NCBI RefSeq assembly: GCF_963678635.1
Contig: NC_087067.1
Coordinates: 59,254,487-59,318,486, forward strand
From: Symsagittifera roscoffensis
Taxonomy: Eukaryota > Xenacoelomorpha > Acoela > Convolutidae
Reading direction: 5' to 3'
Length of the DNA: 64,000 bases
The notes beneath the pieces were generated by a model. It was not told where the DNA came from, did no database searches, and was given only the letters and a program-made list of their open reading frames with translations. A program made the position numbers and the translations under genes. Positions within the stretch are counted from its first letter, which is position 1, and every line of letters starts with the position of its first letter. This document shows positions 1-10,451 of this stretch, piece after piece.

Positions 1-432
1 CTAATGTATGCCTTTTTTTAGTTCGATATATGCACTTTTTTGAGCGTTACACGCTAGTGAAACTGATTGGATAGTTTGTGGTTAATTTTCAGATGAATTT
101 AATGATTTGGAATGACTGGAATGCAAGTAGACGTGACCAAGTAGACGTGTTCCAGACACTCTGTGTCCCCTTGATCAAACAGTTCTTCCAAGGTCAGTGT
201 CAGTGTCATTAAACAAGTAGAACTTGTGTTGTATTACGAGGCCGTCACGTTTTTAACCTAAGCTTTCCGCAGTTAGTTGCACTAAGTTTGTACGTTATTT
301 TAAATGCGTGAGATGGATCGGCATGATTAAAGTTCATTCATTAATGACATTTTTCGCCTCTGTTTGATTACCTCAACATGTCATGTTAATTTGTGCAAAT
401 TTTGTTGAGAACGAAAGCTTTTTTTGTACAAG
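1..432. other. No gene seen; probable kinesin intron
   Basis: AT-rich sequence with no convincing coding signal on either strand. It ends in a T-rich tract and AG directly before the first kinesin exon, so it is most simply read as the 3' part of an intron. Confidence 0.4.
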
Positions 433-578
433 GCTACCGGACTATCTTCGCGTATGGACAGACTGTGTCGGGGAAGACGCACACGATAGAAGGAGAGTCG
501 GATGACGAATCTCATGTGGGAATAGTTCCCCGCTCGATCGACTTCATCTTCGCAGAAATGGATTTTGTCTGCCAGGGA
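433..578 (+). pseudogene. KIF27: Kinesin motor exon with P-loop (G to V)
   Basis: The exon runs from an AG acceptor at 431-432 to a GTGAGT donor at 579. It enters with one base of a codon already supplied and ends on a codon boundary. It encodes [20 protein letters not shown] and then an acidic loop and [16 protein letters not shown], the N-terminal nucleotide-binding part of a kinesin motor. The Walker A consensus is GQTGSGKT; here the fourth residue is valine (GTG for GGG, one base change), expected to harm ATP binding. The next exon joins in the right phase. Confidence 0.85.
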
Positions 579-599
579 GTGAGTTTATGTTCTAGGGTC

Positions 600-991
600 T
601 AACTCATAGAGTAATTTAGGATAGGGTACATCGTCTGCTCGTCATGCTATCTTATTTTCGGCCGGATAGATTCGTGCAACTTCTTAGTCTAATACCAATC
701 TTAATCTTACTCTTATACTTTCTAGTCTCAGGGTGTTTAACTAGTCTCTGCTAGGCTCAATAGATCTAGGGTATACTGGTTTGTTGCGGCTGCTAAAGTC
801 TTCTTGGAGAGTCCAACTAATTTCTAAGTTAAATTCAAATCTCTCTGGTGCTGAAATTACAGTAATTTCAGCACTTACAAATAAGTGGGTTGTTAGTTTG
901 ATGGATGATGATTGGTTAGTCTTAAATATTTTATAGGGATAAAATATCTAAATTATAGCCAATAATTAATTATAGTTTGGATCTGGCCCCA
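600..991 (-). repeat. Truncated LTR fragment of the giant element, inside a kinesin intron
   Basis: This is the reverse complement of the first 393 bp of the 730-bp terminal repeat at 33446-34174. One end (position 991) coincides with the outer edge of that repeat; the other stops inside it. The palindrome built on GTGCTGAAATTAC is kept perfectly. Divergence is clearly higher than between the two full terminal repeats, so this is an older insertion. Confidence 0.8.
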
Positions 992-1246
992 TTGGCCAAG
1001 TAATAGTAGTAGAAACAGCAGTCATAATTTACAATTTCTTGTTGGGCGTCACCTCGAAAGATGATTGTCGTAAATTTCATATGTTGTGAGGTTGAAAGTT
1101 TCATCACACGCAGAGCTATTATAATATCGGTGAAATTAGGTTGCAGGGTGAAGTGAAACGAGTATTGGGATCGCCTTTTCAATCGCTTTTACAGAGTTCG
1201 CTTAGGAAAACGCACCAGTGTTATCTGATTTGGTATTTTGTGCTAG

Positions 1247-1423
1247 GAGAAGGATCACCAGTTTTCGGTGAAGGTATCCTTCATTGAGATCTACAAAGAG
1301 GAGTTGCATGATTTGCTGGATAGTGAGAACTACCCCTTCAAGAACCTCCACATCCGAGAAGACGAGAAAGGAAACACGACTGTGATCAATGCTCGGGAAG
1401 TCTCCTGCTCCAGTGCCGAGGAG
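1247..1423 (+). pseudogene. KIF27: Kinesin motor exon, KIF27-type
   Basis: The exon follows TGTGCTAG and ends at a GTAAAC donor; phase is 0 at both ends. It encodes the strand-helix segment VSFIEIYKEELHDLLD and then LHIREDEKGNT, highly characteristic of KIF27 within the kinesins, and ends in SSAEEVNSLL. The following motor segments (NxxSSRSH and DLAGSE) were not found anywhere downstream. Open frame beyond 1423 is intronic read-through. Confidence 0.85.
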
Positions 1424-2214
1424 GTAAACAGTTTATTAAATTATCTTCCAATATCGCGAAGCCACTTTTTCAACTCAAGTCGCACATTTAATACGAAGTT
1501 TAAAGCTTCATTCAAACAGCATCTTGAAATCATAGAGCTCCTTTTCTGTTTCTTGCTTGTGCACGTGAAGTTCTGCTTCCTGCTACCTAGACTAAACCAT
1601 ATGTCCGCTAGAAAGGGTCTCAGTTTACAGAATGTGCGATTCAGTTTTCATGGCTAACCAGAACAATTTTTATTCTAGGAAATAATCAACTGTTTAAACT
1701 CATTTTCGAGTAGAATTAGTATTTAAAAAAAGATTTGCTGTCAAGGGTAGGTATACTGCTGAAACTTTCCCCTTTTTTCGTTTCAATTTTTTTCCTCTTT
1801 AAATCATTAAATCTTTTTTTTTTTGATTTCTTGATTAACTATCGATATTAAAAAATAACAGAAGTCATAGCAGGATCAGAGGCGCCTGAAAAGGGCTGCA
1901 TAAATCCACGGCGTTCTCGCAAGGAGATTTTATTTGGTTGTAAATATAGTAACTTTTACAATGAATGGAATCTAATTTGCAAACAATTTATTATTATTAT
2001 AACCACAGTGCGACAAACTCTCGGAAATCACCCGGCATTTTTTTTTGCTTCTGATACGTCTCTGCCTGGTCATCAAGGAGTGCGGATTATAATAGACCTC
2101 GGAACATGATCTAACCACTATGAGTTTAAAACTTGATCAGTTCTTGAGGCAGTTCAATTGATGTTTGGTTTAATTGAAGCAATTGTCTCGTAATCGGGAA
2201 GTATTTTTCCGCGT

Positions 2215-2255
<41 letters not shown>

Positions 2256-2533
2256 GGTATTCACCCTGTTAGGGTCCTCCATGTCGCTTTCTACAGCTCC
2301 TGGTCATATGTCTCGCTAGGTTGGTTGCGGAGATCATTTTATTGCACAGTGCTTCCCGTGATTCTTCAGGTTTGTTTTCGTTGGGAATTTGGCGTGGCAT
2401 TTGATGCACGTATGTTCCACGTTGTTCTCTCTGTGCATTCTTCTTATGTGCACTGCCCGACCAGCTCTAGATTTGCAGACTTTCTCGCAGTGACTTCACA
2501 CGAGATTGACGCTTTCCTTTCTTTGTGAGCGTT
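1424..2533 (+). other. Intron sequence; no motor exon found
   Basis: This AT-rich stretch should hold the exon or exons for the second half of the kinesin motor domain, but no matching translation was found on the + strand. It contains poly(T) runs and the CT microsatellite at 2219-2250. A 67-codon open frame at 2325-2528 has no kinesin character. Confidence 0.5.
2219..2250. repeat. (CT)n microsatellite
   Basis: A run of about 15 CT dinucleotides on the + strand, interrupted near its right end by TTT. It lies in the kinesin intron, just before the 158-bp minisatellite. Confidence 0.95.
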
Positions 2534-3992
2534 CTAATTTGTGGCTAGTGTTTGCTGATCGGTTAGCGTCGTCTATTAGTATGACTCTGTTTTCGTTCCA
2601 ATCTTAATTGCAAATAAAAGTGCTCAGTTGGTTGCAATTGTGCTATAGTCACAATCTGTCTCCGTGGAAATTCCTTGGCAACTGATTTCTGCTAATTTGT
2701 GGCTAGTGTTTGCTGATAGGTTGGCGTCGTGTATTAGTATGACTCTGTTTTCATTCCAATCTTAATTGCAAATAAAAGTGCTCAGTTGGTTGCAATTGTG
2801 CTATAGTCACAATCTGTCTCCGTGGAAATTCCTTGGCAACTGATTTCTGCTAATTTGTGGCTAGTGTTTGCTGATAGGTTGGCGTCGTCTATTAGTATGA
2901 CTCTGTTTTCGTTCCAATCTTAATTGCAAATTAAAGTACTCAGTTGGTTGCAATTGTGCTATAGTCACAATCTGTCTCCGTGGAAATTCCTTGGCAACTG
3001 ATTTCTGCTAATTTGTGGCTAGTGTTTGCTGATAGGTTGGCGTCGTGTATTAGTATGACTCTGTTTTCATTCCAATCTTAATTGCAAATAAAAGTGCTCA
3101 GTTGGTTGAACTTGTGCTATAGTCACGATCTGTCGCAGTGGAAAATTCATTGCATCTGATTTCTGCTAATTTGTGGCTAGTGTTTGCTGATCGGTTAGCG
3201 TCGTCTATTAGTATGACTCTGTTTTCGTTCCAATCTTAATTGCAAATAAAAGTGCTCAGTTGGTTGCAATTGTGCTATAGTCACAATCTGTCTCCGTGGA
3301 AATTTCATGGCAACTGATTTCTGTTAATTTGTGGCTAGTGTTTGCTGATCGGTTAGCGTCGTGTATTAGTATGACTCTGTTTTCATTCCAATCTTAATTG
3401 CAAATAAAAGTGCTCAGTTGGTTGAACTTGTGCTATAGTCACGATCTGTCGCAGTGGAAAATTCATTGCATCTGATTTCTGCTAATTTGTGGCTAGTGTT
3501 TGCTGATCGGTTAGCGTCGTCTATTAGTATGACTCTGTTTTCGTTCCCATCTTAATTGCAAATAAAAGTGCTCAGTTGGTTGCAATTGTGCTATAGTCAC
3601 AATCTGTCTCCGTGGAAATTTCTTGGCAACTGATTTCTGCTAATTTGTGGCTAGTGTTTGCTGATAGGTTGGCGTCGTGTATTAGTATGACTCTGTTTTC
3701 GTTCCAATCTTAATTGCAAATTAAAGTACTCAGTTGGTTGAACTTGTGCTCTAGTCACGATCTGTCGCAGTGGAAAATTCATTGCATCTGATTTCTGCTA
3801 ATTTGTGGGTAGTGTTTGCTGATCGGTTAGCGTCGTGTATTAGTATGACTCTGTTTTCGTTCCTGTCCTAATTGCAAATAAAAGTGCTCAGTTGGTTGCA
3901 CTTGTGCTATAGTCACGATCTGTCGCAGTGGAATTTTCATTGCATCTGACTTCTGCTAATTTATGGCTAGTGTTTGCCGATCGATTAGCGTC
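2534..3992 (+). repeat. 158-bp minisatellite, nine full copies plus a partial tenth
   Basis: Units begin with CTAATTTGTGGCTAGTG at 2534, 2692, 2850, 3008, 3166, 3324, 3482, 3640 and 3798, with a decaying tenth from 3956. Every full unit is exactly 158 bp, so divergence is by substitution only. Two sequence types are seen in the second half of the unit: A (CACAATCTGTCTCCGTGG) and B (CACGATCTGTCGCAGTGG). The order is A A A B A B A B B, with alternation in copies 3-8. Nearly every copy carries AATAAA (within GCAAATAAAAGTG); two have ATTAAA-type variants instead. It lies in a kinesin intron. Confidence 0.95.
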
Positions 3993-4563
3993 CGTGGTTG
4001 AGAGGGACGGACGCGAAAGTCCAAATCTTGAGGTCGTTGGTTGGAATCCGGAGCAAAGCAATTGTTTTACTAATTCGAGATTGTATCTACGTTTTCTTAT
4101 TCCACTATATAGTTTTACTGCTCTGTCGTTTCCTCGCTAGTAATTGCGAAGGGCAGCTTCGACTCTGTGTATTGTTAATATACCCAGTGCACACAATCCA
4201 TATTCGTTCTTATTTGCAGTATGTATGAGAATGTTTTTTCCACGGTATGAATCGAATTGTAGAAGTTCGGTTCGTCTGCTAATTTTCTGTAGGCTTTGTT
4301 TCCGAAGCTGGAATTTTTTTCTGATTTAAACAATTCTTAATTTAATTGACTGGTTTTGTTATCTTGTCAATTTACCAAGTGTGAATATAACGTTTTCGGC
4401 TTATGCTACCGGCTTAGTCAAAATATAGTTTTTTGGTTTATTGGTTTCCGTCTCATTTTCTATTCGCTAGCTTGCAATGCTACACTTGTGTTATATCGCA
4501 AGTAGTGCGAAGCTCTGCTTCGCCTCTTTGTTGATGAAGGTCTGTGTGTGTCATTATTACTAG
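3993..4563 (+). other. Intron between minisatellite and stalk exon
   Basis: T-rich intron-like sequence. It ends in GTGTGTCATTATTACTAG, a good 3' splice site for the exon at 4564. Small open frames here have no recognisable content. Confidence 0.45.
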
Positions 4564-4736
4564 GGAAAGAGGCTTCATCGGCGAAGAAGTTGCTGAAAGA
4601 AGACTCGGGATCTGGTGACCATGTTAATACTAATACGTCCAATAAGAACAGTGGGGCTTCAAGTGGAAAGAGAACCGGCCGCAACAAAGATGGAGTTAAT
4701 CTGGCAGCTTCCATTCAGAATCAAGTCGACAAAAAG
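4564..4736 (+). pseudogene. KIF27: Kinesin linker exon, Ser/Asn/Lys-rich
   Basis: The exon begins after TTACTAG and ends at AAG|GTGATC in phase 0. It encodes a low-complexity linker (KLLKEDSGSGDHVNTNTSNK, then RTGRNKDGVNLAASIQNQVD). This fits the poorly conserved region between motor/neck and coiled coil. Phase agrees with the next exon at 5012. On its own it would not be assigned to a kinesin; the call rests on position and splice phase. Confidence 0.6.
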
Positions 4737-5011
4737 GTGATCTGACTCAGAATCTCAAAATTCACGTTTGCTTCACTACAATCCTCGTAGCCAACGAGAA
4801 AGTTATCTTAATTTTGGCACAAACTGATTTGTTCGTTTTTTGTTTTTTCCGTTCCTGACTCTTTGTTTTGCTCTTCTGTTTCTGAAGAATAGTTTGACTT
4901 GCTATTTGCTTATTTGTTATTTGCTACTTCTTCCAGTGTTTTAACGTTTTTCGCTTGTGCACTTTGGCCTAATGAGCTATTTGTATCTATTTGTTGTTGG
5001 TGTAATTTGAG

Positions 5012-5159
5012 GTGTCTGACTTGACGGTGGAGCTGCAGAAGATGAGATCGCAGTATGACCAAGTGCAGAAGAGACTGATGGAGAAGGGTATGATTGCCAA
5101 CACACACAAAGTGAAGGAGTTGGAGACCAAGTTGGATACTCAAGAGGAAGAACGAAGAG
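5012..5159 (+). pseudogene. KIF27: Kinesin coiled-coil exon
   Basis: The acceptor is TAATTTGAG and the donor GTCAGT at 5160. It encodes a heptad-rich charged helix starting VSDLTVELQKMRSQYDQVQK and ending KLDTQEEERR. The exon leaves in phase 1, while the next recognisable exon (5757) is open only in phase 0. Either a small exon between them is missing or the gene is broken here. Confidence 0.65.
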
Positions 5160-5756
5160 GTCAGTAGTCCAAATATTGCAACAATAGCGGATTTGTTTTA
5201 TTTGCAAAAAAGAACGCAAAAAATTTACATTTTTTAAATCAATGTTTGACTTTGGAGCAGTTTGTGTTAGGAAACAAGTATACTTACGCTCAAAGGTCGT
5301 AATTTCTTTTGAATTCTTCATATGTTTTCTATGTTTTACTGGCGTTAGTTAGGATTTGATTTACAGGTGTAATTTATCTTAGCTCAAAAGTTATGAATGT
5401 GAAAATGTTCAGACCTTGTTTTTTCGAGATGGATTTTGTTTTGGAATATTCAAATACAAGCTGGATTGTGAATGTATCGGCTTCCTTATGATATGATCAA
5501 CCTTGATCGACGTGTCTTTATGATAGCGGATTTTGAATTTGAAAAAATGTACATAACGACTGTGTGGTTGGTATGTGGCTGTATGTACATATCTAAAATA
5601 TCTCCATAGGATAGTCGCAACTCCTATGAATTCAAAGATGGGAAAATTAGAACAAGTTCATGTTGCAAAAAAATGTAACAAATAAAGAAAGAATTTACTT
5701 TTCATGTATCTTTAAAACTAGCGTAATCCGTAATAAAAAAAGTGGTTGCATTCTAG
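5160..5756 (+). other. Intron, nothing recognised
   Basis: AT-rich, no convincing exon. It ends with a usable acceptor TTGCATTCTAG. Confidence 0.4.
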
Positions 5757-5893
5757 GTGAATTTGATGCGGAAGAGTAGACGTCCTAATTTCTCCCCCAG
5801 CGGAAGTGGAATACAGCAGGGGCAACAGCAGCCTATGAATGAAGTGGAGGTTGAGATGGAGAAGCTGATGCAGAAGAAACAGATGTTGAACAA
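5757..5893 (+). pseudogene. KIF27: Kinesin stalk exon
   Basis: Encodes VNLMRKSRRPNFSPSGSG, a glutamine-rich patch and a helix MNEVEVEMEKLMQKKQMLNK. The donor is AACAA|GTAGGG. The phase-2 exit joins correctly to the exon at 6457, rebuilding a lysine codon across the junction. Confidence 0.65.
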
Positions 5894-6456
5894 GTAGGGG
5901 AGGCCACATTTTGTTAAACTATTTTTCTGCTCATTTTAAGTTAAAGATATTTTGTAGACGGTTTAAAGGAATCCCTTATAGCAGAACGACTAAATTACAA
6001 AAAACTTCATTAGCATTAACTGAAAATGCACTTCTCAAATTTCTGACAAAAACTTGACAAACAATCAGAGTTTTGGTCAGTTTATAGGCTTTTGACTTTT
6101 TGGATTGTTTTCTGGCTCATTTTCTTGTCTTAATCTGCTTTTATCAGTGTTTTTGCCTTTAAATAACGCCCTTTCCGGCGAAAAGGTGTATTTTTTCAAC
6201 CAAGTTTAAATTTTGTTATGAGCCGTTGATTTAGTTATAGTAGGTTCTGTCAAACTGTCTGCGAGTGTCTTTCGTCTTGAAATTGTCAATTTCATGTTGT
6301 TGTTAAAAGGTTTCGTTAAGTTGAATTGTAAGACTTTAAATTCATTAGTAGTTATTATAGAGGTGATTGTTTACGAGATACGATAATTCTAGGGAATTAT
6401 TAATAGCGTTCTTGTACCTCGATCTTGAATCTTTTGTTTGTCATTTCGAAACTTAG
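5894..6456 (+). other. Intron, nothing recognised
   Basis: AT-rich intron with a donor GTAGGG and an acceptor CGAAACTTAG. No other signal. Confidence 0.5.
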
Positions 6457-7335
6457 GTTGGAGGAAGAGCCAGCCAGAAAAGAACAACTGATGGCCGAAA
6501 AAGAAAATGCGATCATGGAGAAAACCCAAATAGAGGTGAAGAAACTTCGTGCCAGTCAGATGTTGTCTGGCCAGGCTTTGGAACTAGTAGGCAAAGTTGG
6601 ACGACTGGACGCCAGTATCGAAATGGCAACTGCCAGAGGCGACAAGGAAGACGTTTTGAATGACTTGGCCAAACAAAGAGACGATTTGCTGAACAAGCGT
6701 GACGTAATTGACGAACAGATTAGAGAAGGACGTATTTTGGGAGATAATGACGAACGTAAACTAACCGAATTGGAAGAGGCAGTAGAAATGCTAGAAGCTG
6801 CAATCGATTTCAATTCGGAGCAAATTTCCACTTATCAAGAGAAAGTGGAGGCTTTGGAAGAGTTCTCCGAGCCTAATTGTATCAAATGGAACGACCAGGA
6901 CTCATAAACATTACTGACAACTTATTTCAAAAAGGTAGTAGATCTTAAAGAGACTGAGAAAAATTTGACTCTTCAGGAGAATGAGCTGCTAGTTAAAGTT
7001 GACGAGCAGGAAAAAGTCATTCGAAGCTTACAACACGCTGTCCATCAGAGCAAAAGTGACTTCGACCGTAGGACTCCGACATAATTAAAGAGTATAAGAA
7101 TAAGATGCAGTTGCTTCTGAAGCAAATACAAGCTACAGCTAGCAAGCAAGCTAACAGCGAAGAACTGACAGCAAAAATGGCAACGGACCCTGTTATGGAG
7201 GTGAAGATTTAAGATTTGGAAAGAGAGTTGTTCTACTACAAAACCACAAGTCGCGATCTGAAAAAATAATTGCGCGAACTTGCAGCTTCTGGACTTGCAA
7301 GTGCGAATGATCCGAAGGCTTCAAATGGATCCCTT
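6457..7335 (+). pseudogene. KIF27: Kinesin late-stalk exon with several stops, cut by an LTR element
   Basis: This is the best preserved part of the KIF27-like stalk: LEEEPARKEQLMAEKENAIM, then ERKLTELEEAVEMLEAAIDF. After the TAA at 6905-6907 the same frame continues as the conserved YFKKVVDLKETEKNL region. A shift near 7080 (with TAA at 7082 in the old frame) leads to NKMQLLLKQIQ and DLERELFYYKTTSRDLKK. That frame has TAA at 7210-7212 and 7267-7269. The continued match across each stop shows these are lesions in a coding sequence, not a natural end. The exon is interrupted at 7335/7336 by the LTR element, whose CCCTT duplication copies exon bases. Confidence 0.85.
7331..7335. repeat. Target-site duplication (left), CCCTT
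   Basis: CCCTT directly before the left LTR is repeated directly after the right LTR at 18123-18127. The 5-bp size fits Ty3/gypsy-type integration and shows that the whole 7336-18122 block entered, or was completed, as one unit. Confidence 0.85.
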
Positions 7336-7540
7336 TAATAAACTAATCTAATTCTATGTGTCTAAATGTACACGGTATGTACATAAGCTTAAATGTTAAA
7401 ACGTTAAAAGGAAGTAGTTGAATTAAGAACGTTAAAAAGGACAACTGAACTTCCGTTCATATCGACCGATGGTCGTAACTAAACTGGTATTAATTTAAAT
7501 ACCGAAGGTCATTATAACATACTAAAAACAAATCACAACA
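7336..7540 (-). repeat. 3' LTR (205 bp)
   Basis: On the minus strand it starts TGTTGTGATTTG and ends TTAGTTTATTA. It matches 17918-18122 except at two positions. It contains a short palindromic AT stretch (GGTATTAATTTAAATACC on the + strand, 7488-7508) that could serve as a TATA-like element. The end is TA, not the usual CA, but TSD and PBS fix it. Confidence 0.9.
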
Positions 7541-7549
7541 TTTCCCACC
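7541..7549 (-). other. Polypurine tract next to the 3' LTR
   Basis: On the minus strand GGTGGGAAA lies immediately before TGTTG of the 3' LTR, where the plus-strand primer of an LTR element belongs. Confidence 0.6.
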
Positions 7550-7874
7550 GGGAAAAAAAAATGAAATTGCAAACTAACTATATAACTCTATATACACCCT
7601 TTTTCCCCCTCAGAAAATGGAAGAATTTTACAAACTGCGCCCAGAGGGTAAATACACAGCGGCAAAATAAAATCCACAAATTGAAAGAGAATGTAGCAAT
7701 GTACAGGTGTCTATACAGAATTACAATTTTTACAGAATACGGTAACTAACCAAATAAAACTAATCCACAACATGTACATTAACATGTACAATTGTATCTA
7801 CAGGTGAAATTAAAAAGTCCGGCGGAAAATATGGATTACAGAATTGTTTTGTTAAGTTTGAATTGTTATGTCGA
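7550..7874 (-). other. 3' untranslated part of the retroelement
   Basis: AT-rich sequence between the end of the last pol-frame ORF and the polypurine tract. No conserved coding content seen. Confidence 0.5.
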
Positions 7875-8270
7875 TTACAAGAATTGGTTCTCAAACTCAT
7901 CCAATTTCGCTCTCACTTCTGAATCTATAGTTGATGAGATCTCACTATAGTTGTCCATCTCTAATGAAGGGTCCTTTGAGGTCGGGTAAGATAAGTTTGA
8001 GTTTGAAGAATTCTCGTGGAGTTGAGTCTTCGTGGTTGACGTTGCAAGTCTGCCCCTCGGGAGGGAGTTCCTTGAAGACCATGACAACGTAGTTTCTGCG
8101 ACTAGGATCTGTCTGGGGGGTGCCTCCGCTAATGGAGTCAAAAGGTCAGAAGGAGAGTTGACCGATAAAGTAGGAAATTCCGGTGCCTGAGAAAATACAG
8201 AAGTTGGCGCCCCTAGGTCGTCTTTCTCTTGCACCACGTCTATAAATCTCCGATTTCCGTAAAATTGTGG
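7875..8270 (-). pseudogene. C-terminal extension of pol in a shifted frame
   Basis: A 120-codon frame follows the integrase ORF in a different phase. Just upstream in this frame, near 8240-8270, it reads GPPQFYGNRRFIDVVQEKDD, the kind of Pro/Tyr/Arg motif seen at the end of gypsy pol proteins, whereas the integrase frame reads a divergent GPHNFTEIGDL and stops. A one-base indel near 8266 probably split one long C-terminal tail. The remainder is Ser/Pro-rich and ends in an acidic helix (EVRAKLDEFENQFL). Confidence 0.55.
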
Positions 8271-10162
8271 GGGCCCACATTTGTGCGTCGTCTAGAAATT
8301 CGGGTCTTTGGAGTCACACTGATCGTCTGTTCCGGAATACTGTCTATCATAATAGGGTTGTCCTGTGATCCTTCACTAGTATTCGCGTCGTGTATGACCA
8401 CAATCTCCAGTGGGTCGTTGTTCTCTGTCCCTTCTGAACTCAATAGTGGGGATTCGACATGACCTGTAATACTTAAGCCCTGATTAGACTCGGTATGGGG
8501 GTTTTGAGGTACGTTATTAGTGGTCACATCGTCAAAGTAATCCTCGATTATCCCGTCCCACGAATCTAGATTTAAGGAAGATGAACCTGAAGAAAGTTTT
8601 GGAGAGTCTTGAGTGGCCGAGCTCGCGGTCGGTGCGCTAGTCCCTGATCTGATAATCTCCGTTCTCGGGGTGCCTTGTCTCGAGTGGCCGGCTGTTGTCG
8701 ATCCAGCTTTCTTCGGTGGAGAGAGTTTCCTCTTCCCAGCTAAACTCGAATGAATATGAGTATTATGTCCAGTGGGTGTCTGATTCACTATTATCTTTTT
8801 GGGCCCTGGGAGTATTTTTCCTTTTATAGCCAGATCCGATTTACGTAAAACGTGACCGTTGTCGAGGGTAACTGTGTGCTCTGAAGAATCGATGATATCC
8901 TTCTTAACCAGATTAAAATAAGGGTCCCTATTTTTCCTGTTAGACACCTTTCTATATAAGTTACCTCCCGTTACTGCTTTTCTTTTTCCCAGTGGATCTG
9001 AAGTTCGGGTAGTGTCGTCCGGGATAGTGTGTAGGCTGAACGTCCTAGCTAATGGCAAGTTTTCTTCTGGGTCCGACGTGCTGTCCTTTTCCTCGTCCAA
9101 ATAGCCATCTTCTGCCCCGTCGTGTAGTTCCCAGTTAGTAGCCCGCTCTTTGGACAATATAGCCTTTCCTTTATCTAAATAGTCAATATTGGACATAAGA
9201 TTTTTCCACCTAGTGTTCGCTACTCTATTAAAATGCTTTTCAAACGGAGTACAGCCGATCGCCGTTTGTTTTGAGATTCTGAGATTCCAGATGATTTTCT
9301 CGATCGAATCGTTTAGAGATGGTTTAGGTACTTCGAATGACATTGCCAGTAATTTCGATTTAATTGTGTATACTAGTCTTTCCACTAGCCCGTTGGATCT
9401 GTGGTCTCCGACAGTGCAGTAAATGATGTCTATATTAAATTTATCGCAGAAGTTTTTGAAATCATGTGAAAGAAGGCATGACCCATGGTCGACTCTAATT
9501 TTTCTTGGGAATCCGTGAAGATGACAGTAATCGTTTAGGAATGAAATTACGTTTCTTGTAGAGGTGTTATTGACAATCTTGGCCGAAGGAAACTTAGTGT
9601 AGCGGTCGATACAAAGAAGAATGTATTTGTTGTTACCCCAGCTAGCATCCAACGGTCCCGCAAAATCCAAATTAATTTCTTCGTTCGCGAATGTCAACGT
9701 CGGAAGTTTCGAAATATTATGGGTGCCTAGTATCACTTTAATGTTCTTACCCGCTTTTAAACATTGGGTACATGTTCTCCCTTGATGATAAATTTCCCGG
9801 TAAATATGTGGCCACCACAAAAATTCGGCGAGGGATTTCATCCCGAACTGTCCTGGGTGAGTCTCGTGTAACATTGAATTAAAAGTTCCCCTGATGGTAG
9901 CTGGGACGACTAGTTTGTTGTCAAAAAAGAGTAGCTCGTCCTTCACTTGTAAATCTTTAGTGTAGTTCTTCATGTAAGTCCCGTGTATGCCCATCGGTCG
10001 ATTCCTCTTTTTCGTCTCTATCAGATCCCACAGCACCTTGTCTTCTCTAGTCATGATCTGCAGCAATTTCTTCGAACAGTGGTTTTCTGGGCGAATTGGA
10101 GAATTCGGTAAATTCAGATCAGCCTTATATCTTCTTAAGAGATCTGCGTGGTCGGGTGGCAT
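8240..10162 (-). CDS. Integrase domain of pol with long disordered tail
   Basis: A 640-codon frame. Residues about 95-135 form the N-terminal zinc-binding module, with H99 and H102 (HETH) and C131/C134 (CTQC). The catalytic core has D166 (INLDFAGPL), D225 (IRVDHGSC) and E261 (GLVERLV). The 59 and 36 spacings are those of retroviral-type integrases, so the DDE triad is intact. Residues beyond about 330 are low-complexity Ser/Thr/Pro-rich with no chromodomain seen. The first Met is only the first ATG in this phase: the true N-terminus lies upstream in a shifted frame, since the ORF is +1 relative to RNase H. Confidence 0.85.
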   Translation of the reverse strand: MPPDHADLLRRYKADLNLPNSPIRPENHCSKKLLQIMTREDKVLWDLIETKKRNRPMGIHGTYMKNYTKDLQVKDELLFFDNKLVVPATIRGTFNSMLHETHPGQFGMKSLAEFLWWPHIYREIYHQGRTCTQCLKAGKNIKVILGTHNISKLPTLTFANEEINLDFAGPLDASWGNNKYILLCIDRYTKFPSAKIVNNTSTRNVISFLNDYCHLHGFPRKIRVDHGSCLLSHDFKNFCDKFNIDIIYCTVGDHRSNGLVERLVYTIKSKLLAMSFEVPKPSLNDSIEKIIWNLRISKQTAIGCTPFEKHFNRVANTRWKNLMSNIDYLDKGKAILSKERATNWELHDGAEDGYLDEEKDSTSDPEENLPLARTFSLHTIPDDTTRTSDPLGKRKAVTGGNLYRKVSNRKNRDPYFNLVKKDIIDSSEHTVTLDNGHVLRKSDLAIKGKILPGPKKIIVNQTPTGHNTHIHSSLAGKRKLSPPKKAGSTTAGHSRQGTPRTEIIRSGTSAPTASSATQDSPKLSSGSSSLNLDSWDGIIEDYFDDVTTNNVPQNPHTESNQGLSITGHVESPLLSSEGTENNDPLEIVVIHDANTSEGSQDNPIMIDSIPEQTISVTPKTRISRRRTNVGPHNFTEIGDL

Positions 10163-10451
10163 TTGAGAGCAATATTATGTTCTTCGGGGATGATCAAAAG
10201 GGGTTCGTTCACTTTGTCCATTGGGAGTTCTTGTTTTTTCTTGTTAGATGGTACGAAGTGTCTGTTTAGTAGTAAGAAATGTAAAAGGACTTTGTCCGAA
10301 AAGGTAATACTTTTAAAATTAAATGTAGAATTATCAACTGGTTGGCAAATTGTAGTACAATTTTCTGTCCGAGAATGATTATTGTGGCAAATTTTTATCG
10401 ACTGAGCGATACAAGATATGATAGCAGCAATAATCTTGAGATTGAGTAAAG
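10163..10451 (-). pseudogene. RNase H-integrase connector, out of frame
   Basis: This 290-bp stretch is open on the minus strand in a third phase, distinct from both the RNase H frame and the integrase frame. That implies at least two indels, near 10455 and near 10160. The encoded connector has a few cysteines and a Pro/Glu-rich end leading toward the integrase. Confidence 0.5.

Noticed and set aside
2325-2528. Missing kinesin motor exon in a 67-codon frame
   Set aside because: No SSRSH, DLAGSE or other motor motif, and no splice phases that fit.
2534-3992. CRISPR-like array
   Set aside because: The whole 158-bp unit is repeated without unique spacers, in eukaryotic intron DNA; it is a minisatellite.
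6900-7340. Reassigned stop codons (TAA read as Gln) as an explanation for the many in-frame TAA codons
   Set aside because: The TAA codons sit at positions where relatives have several different residues (Gln, Lys, Leu-like, Tyr), they come with frameshifts, and the duplicated copies differ by new TAA changes. Ordinary decay explains them better.
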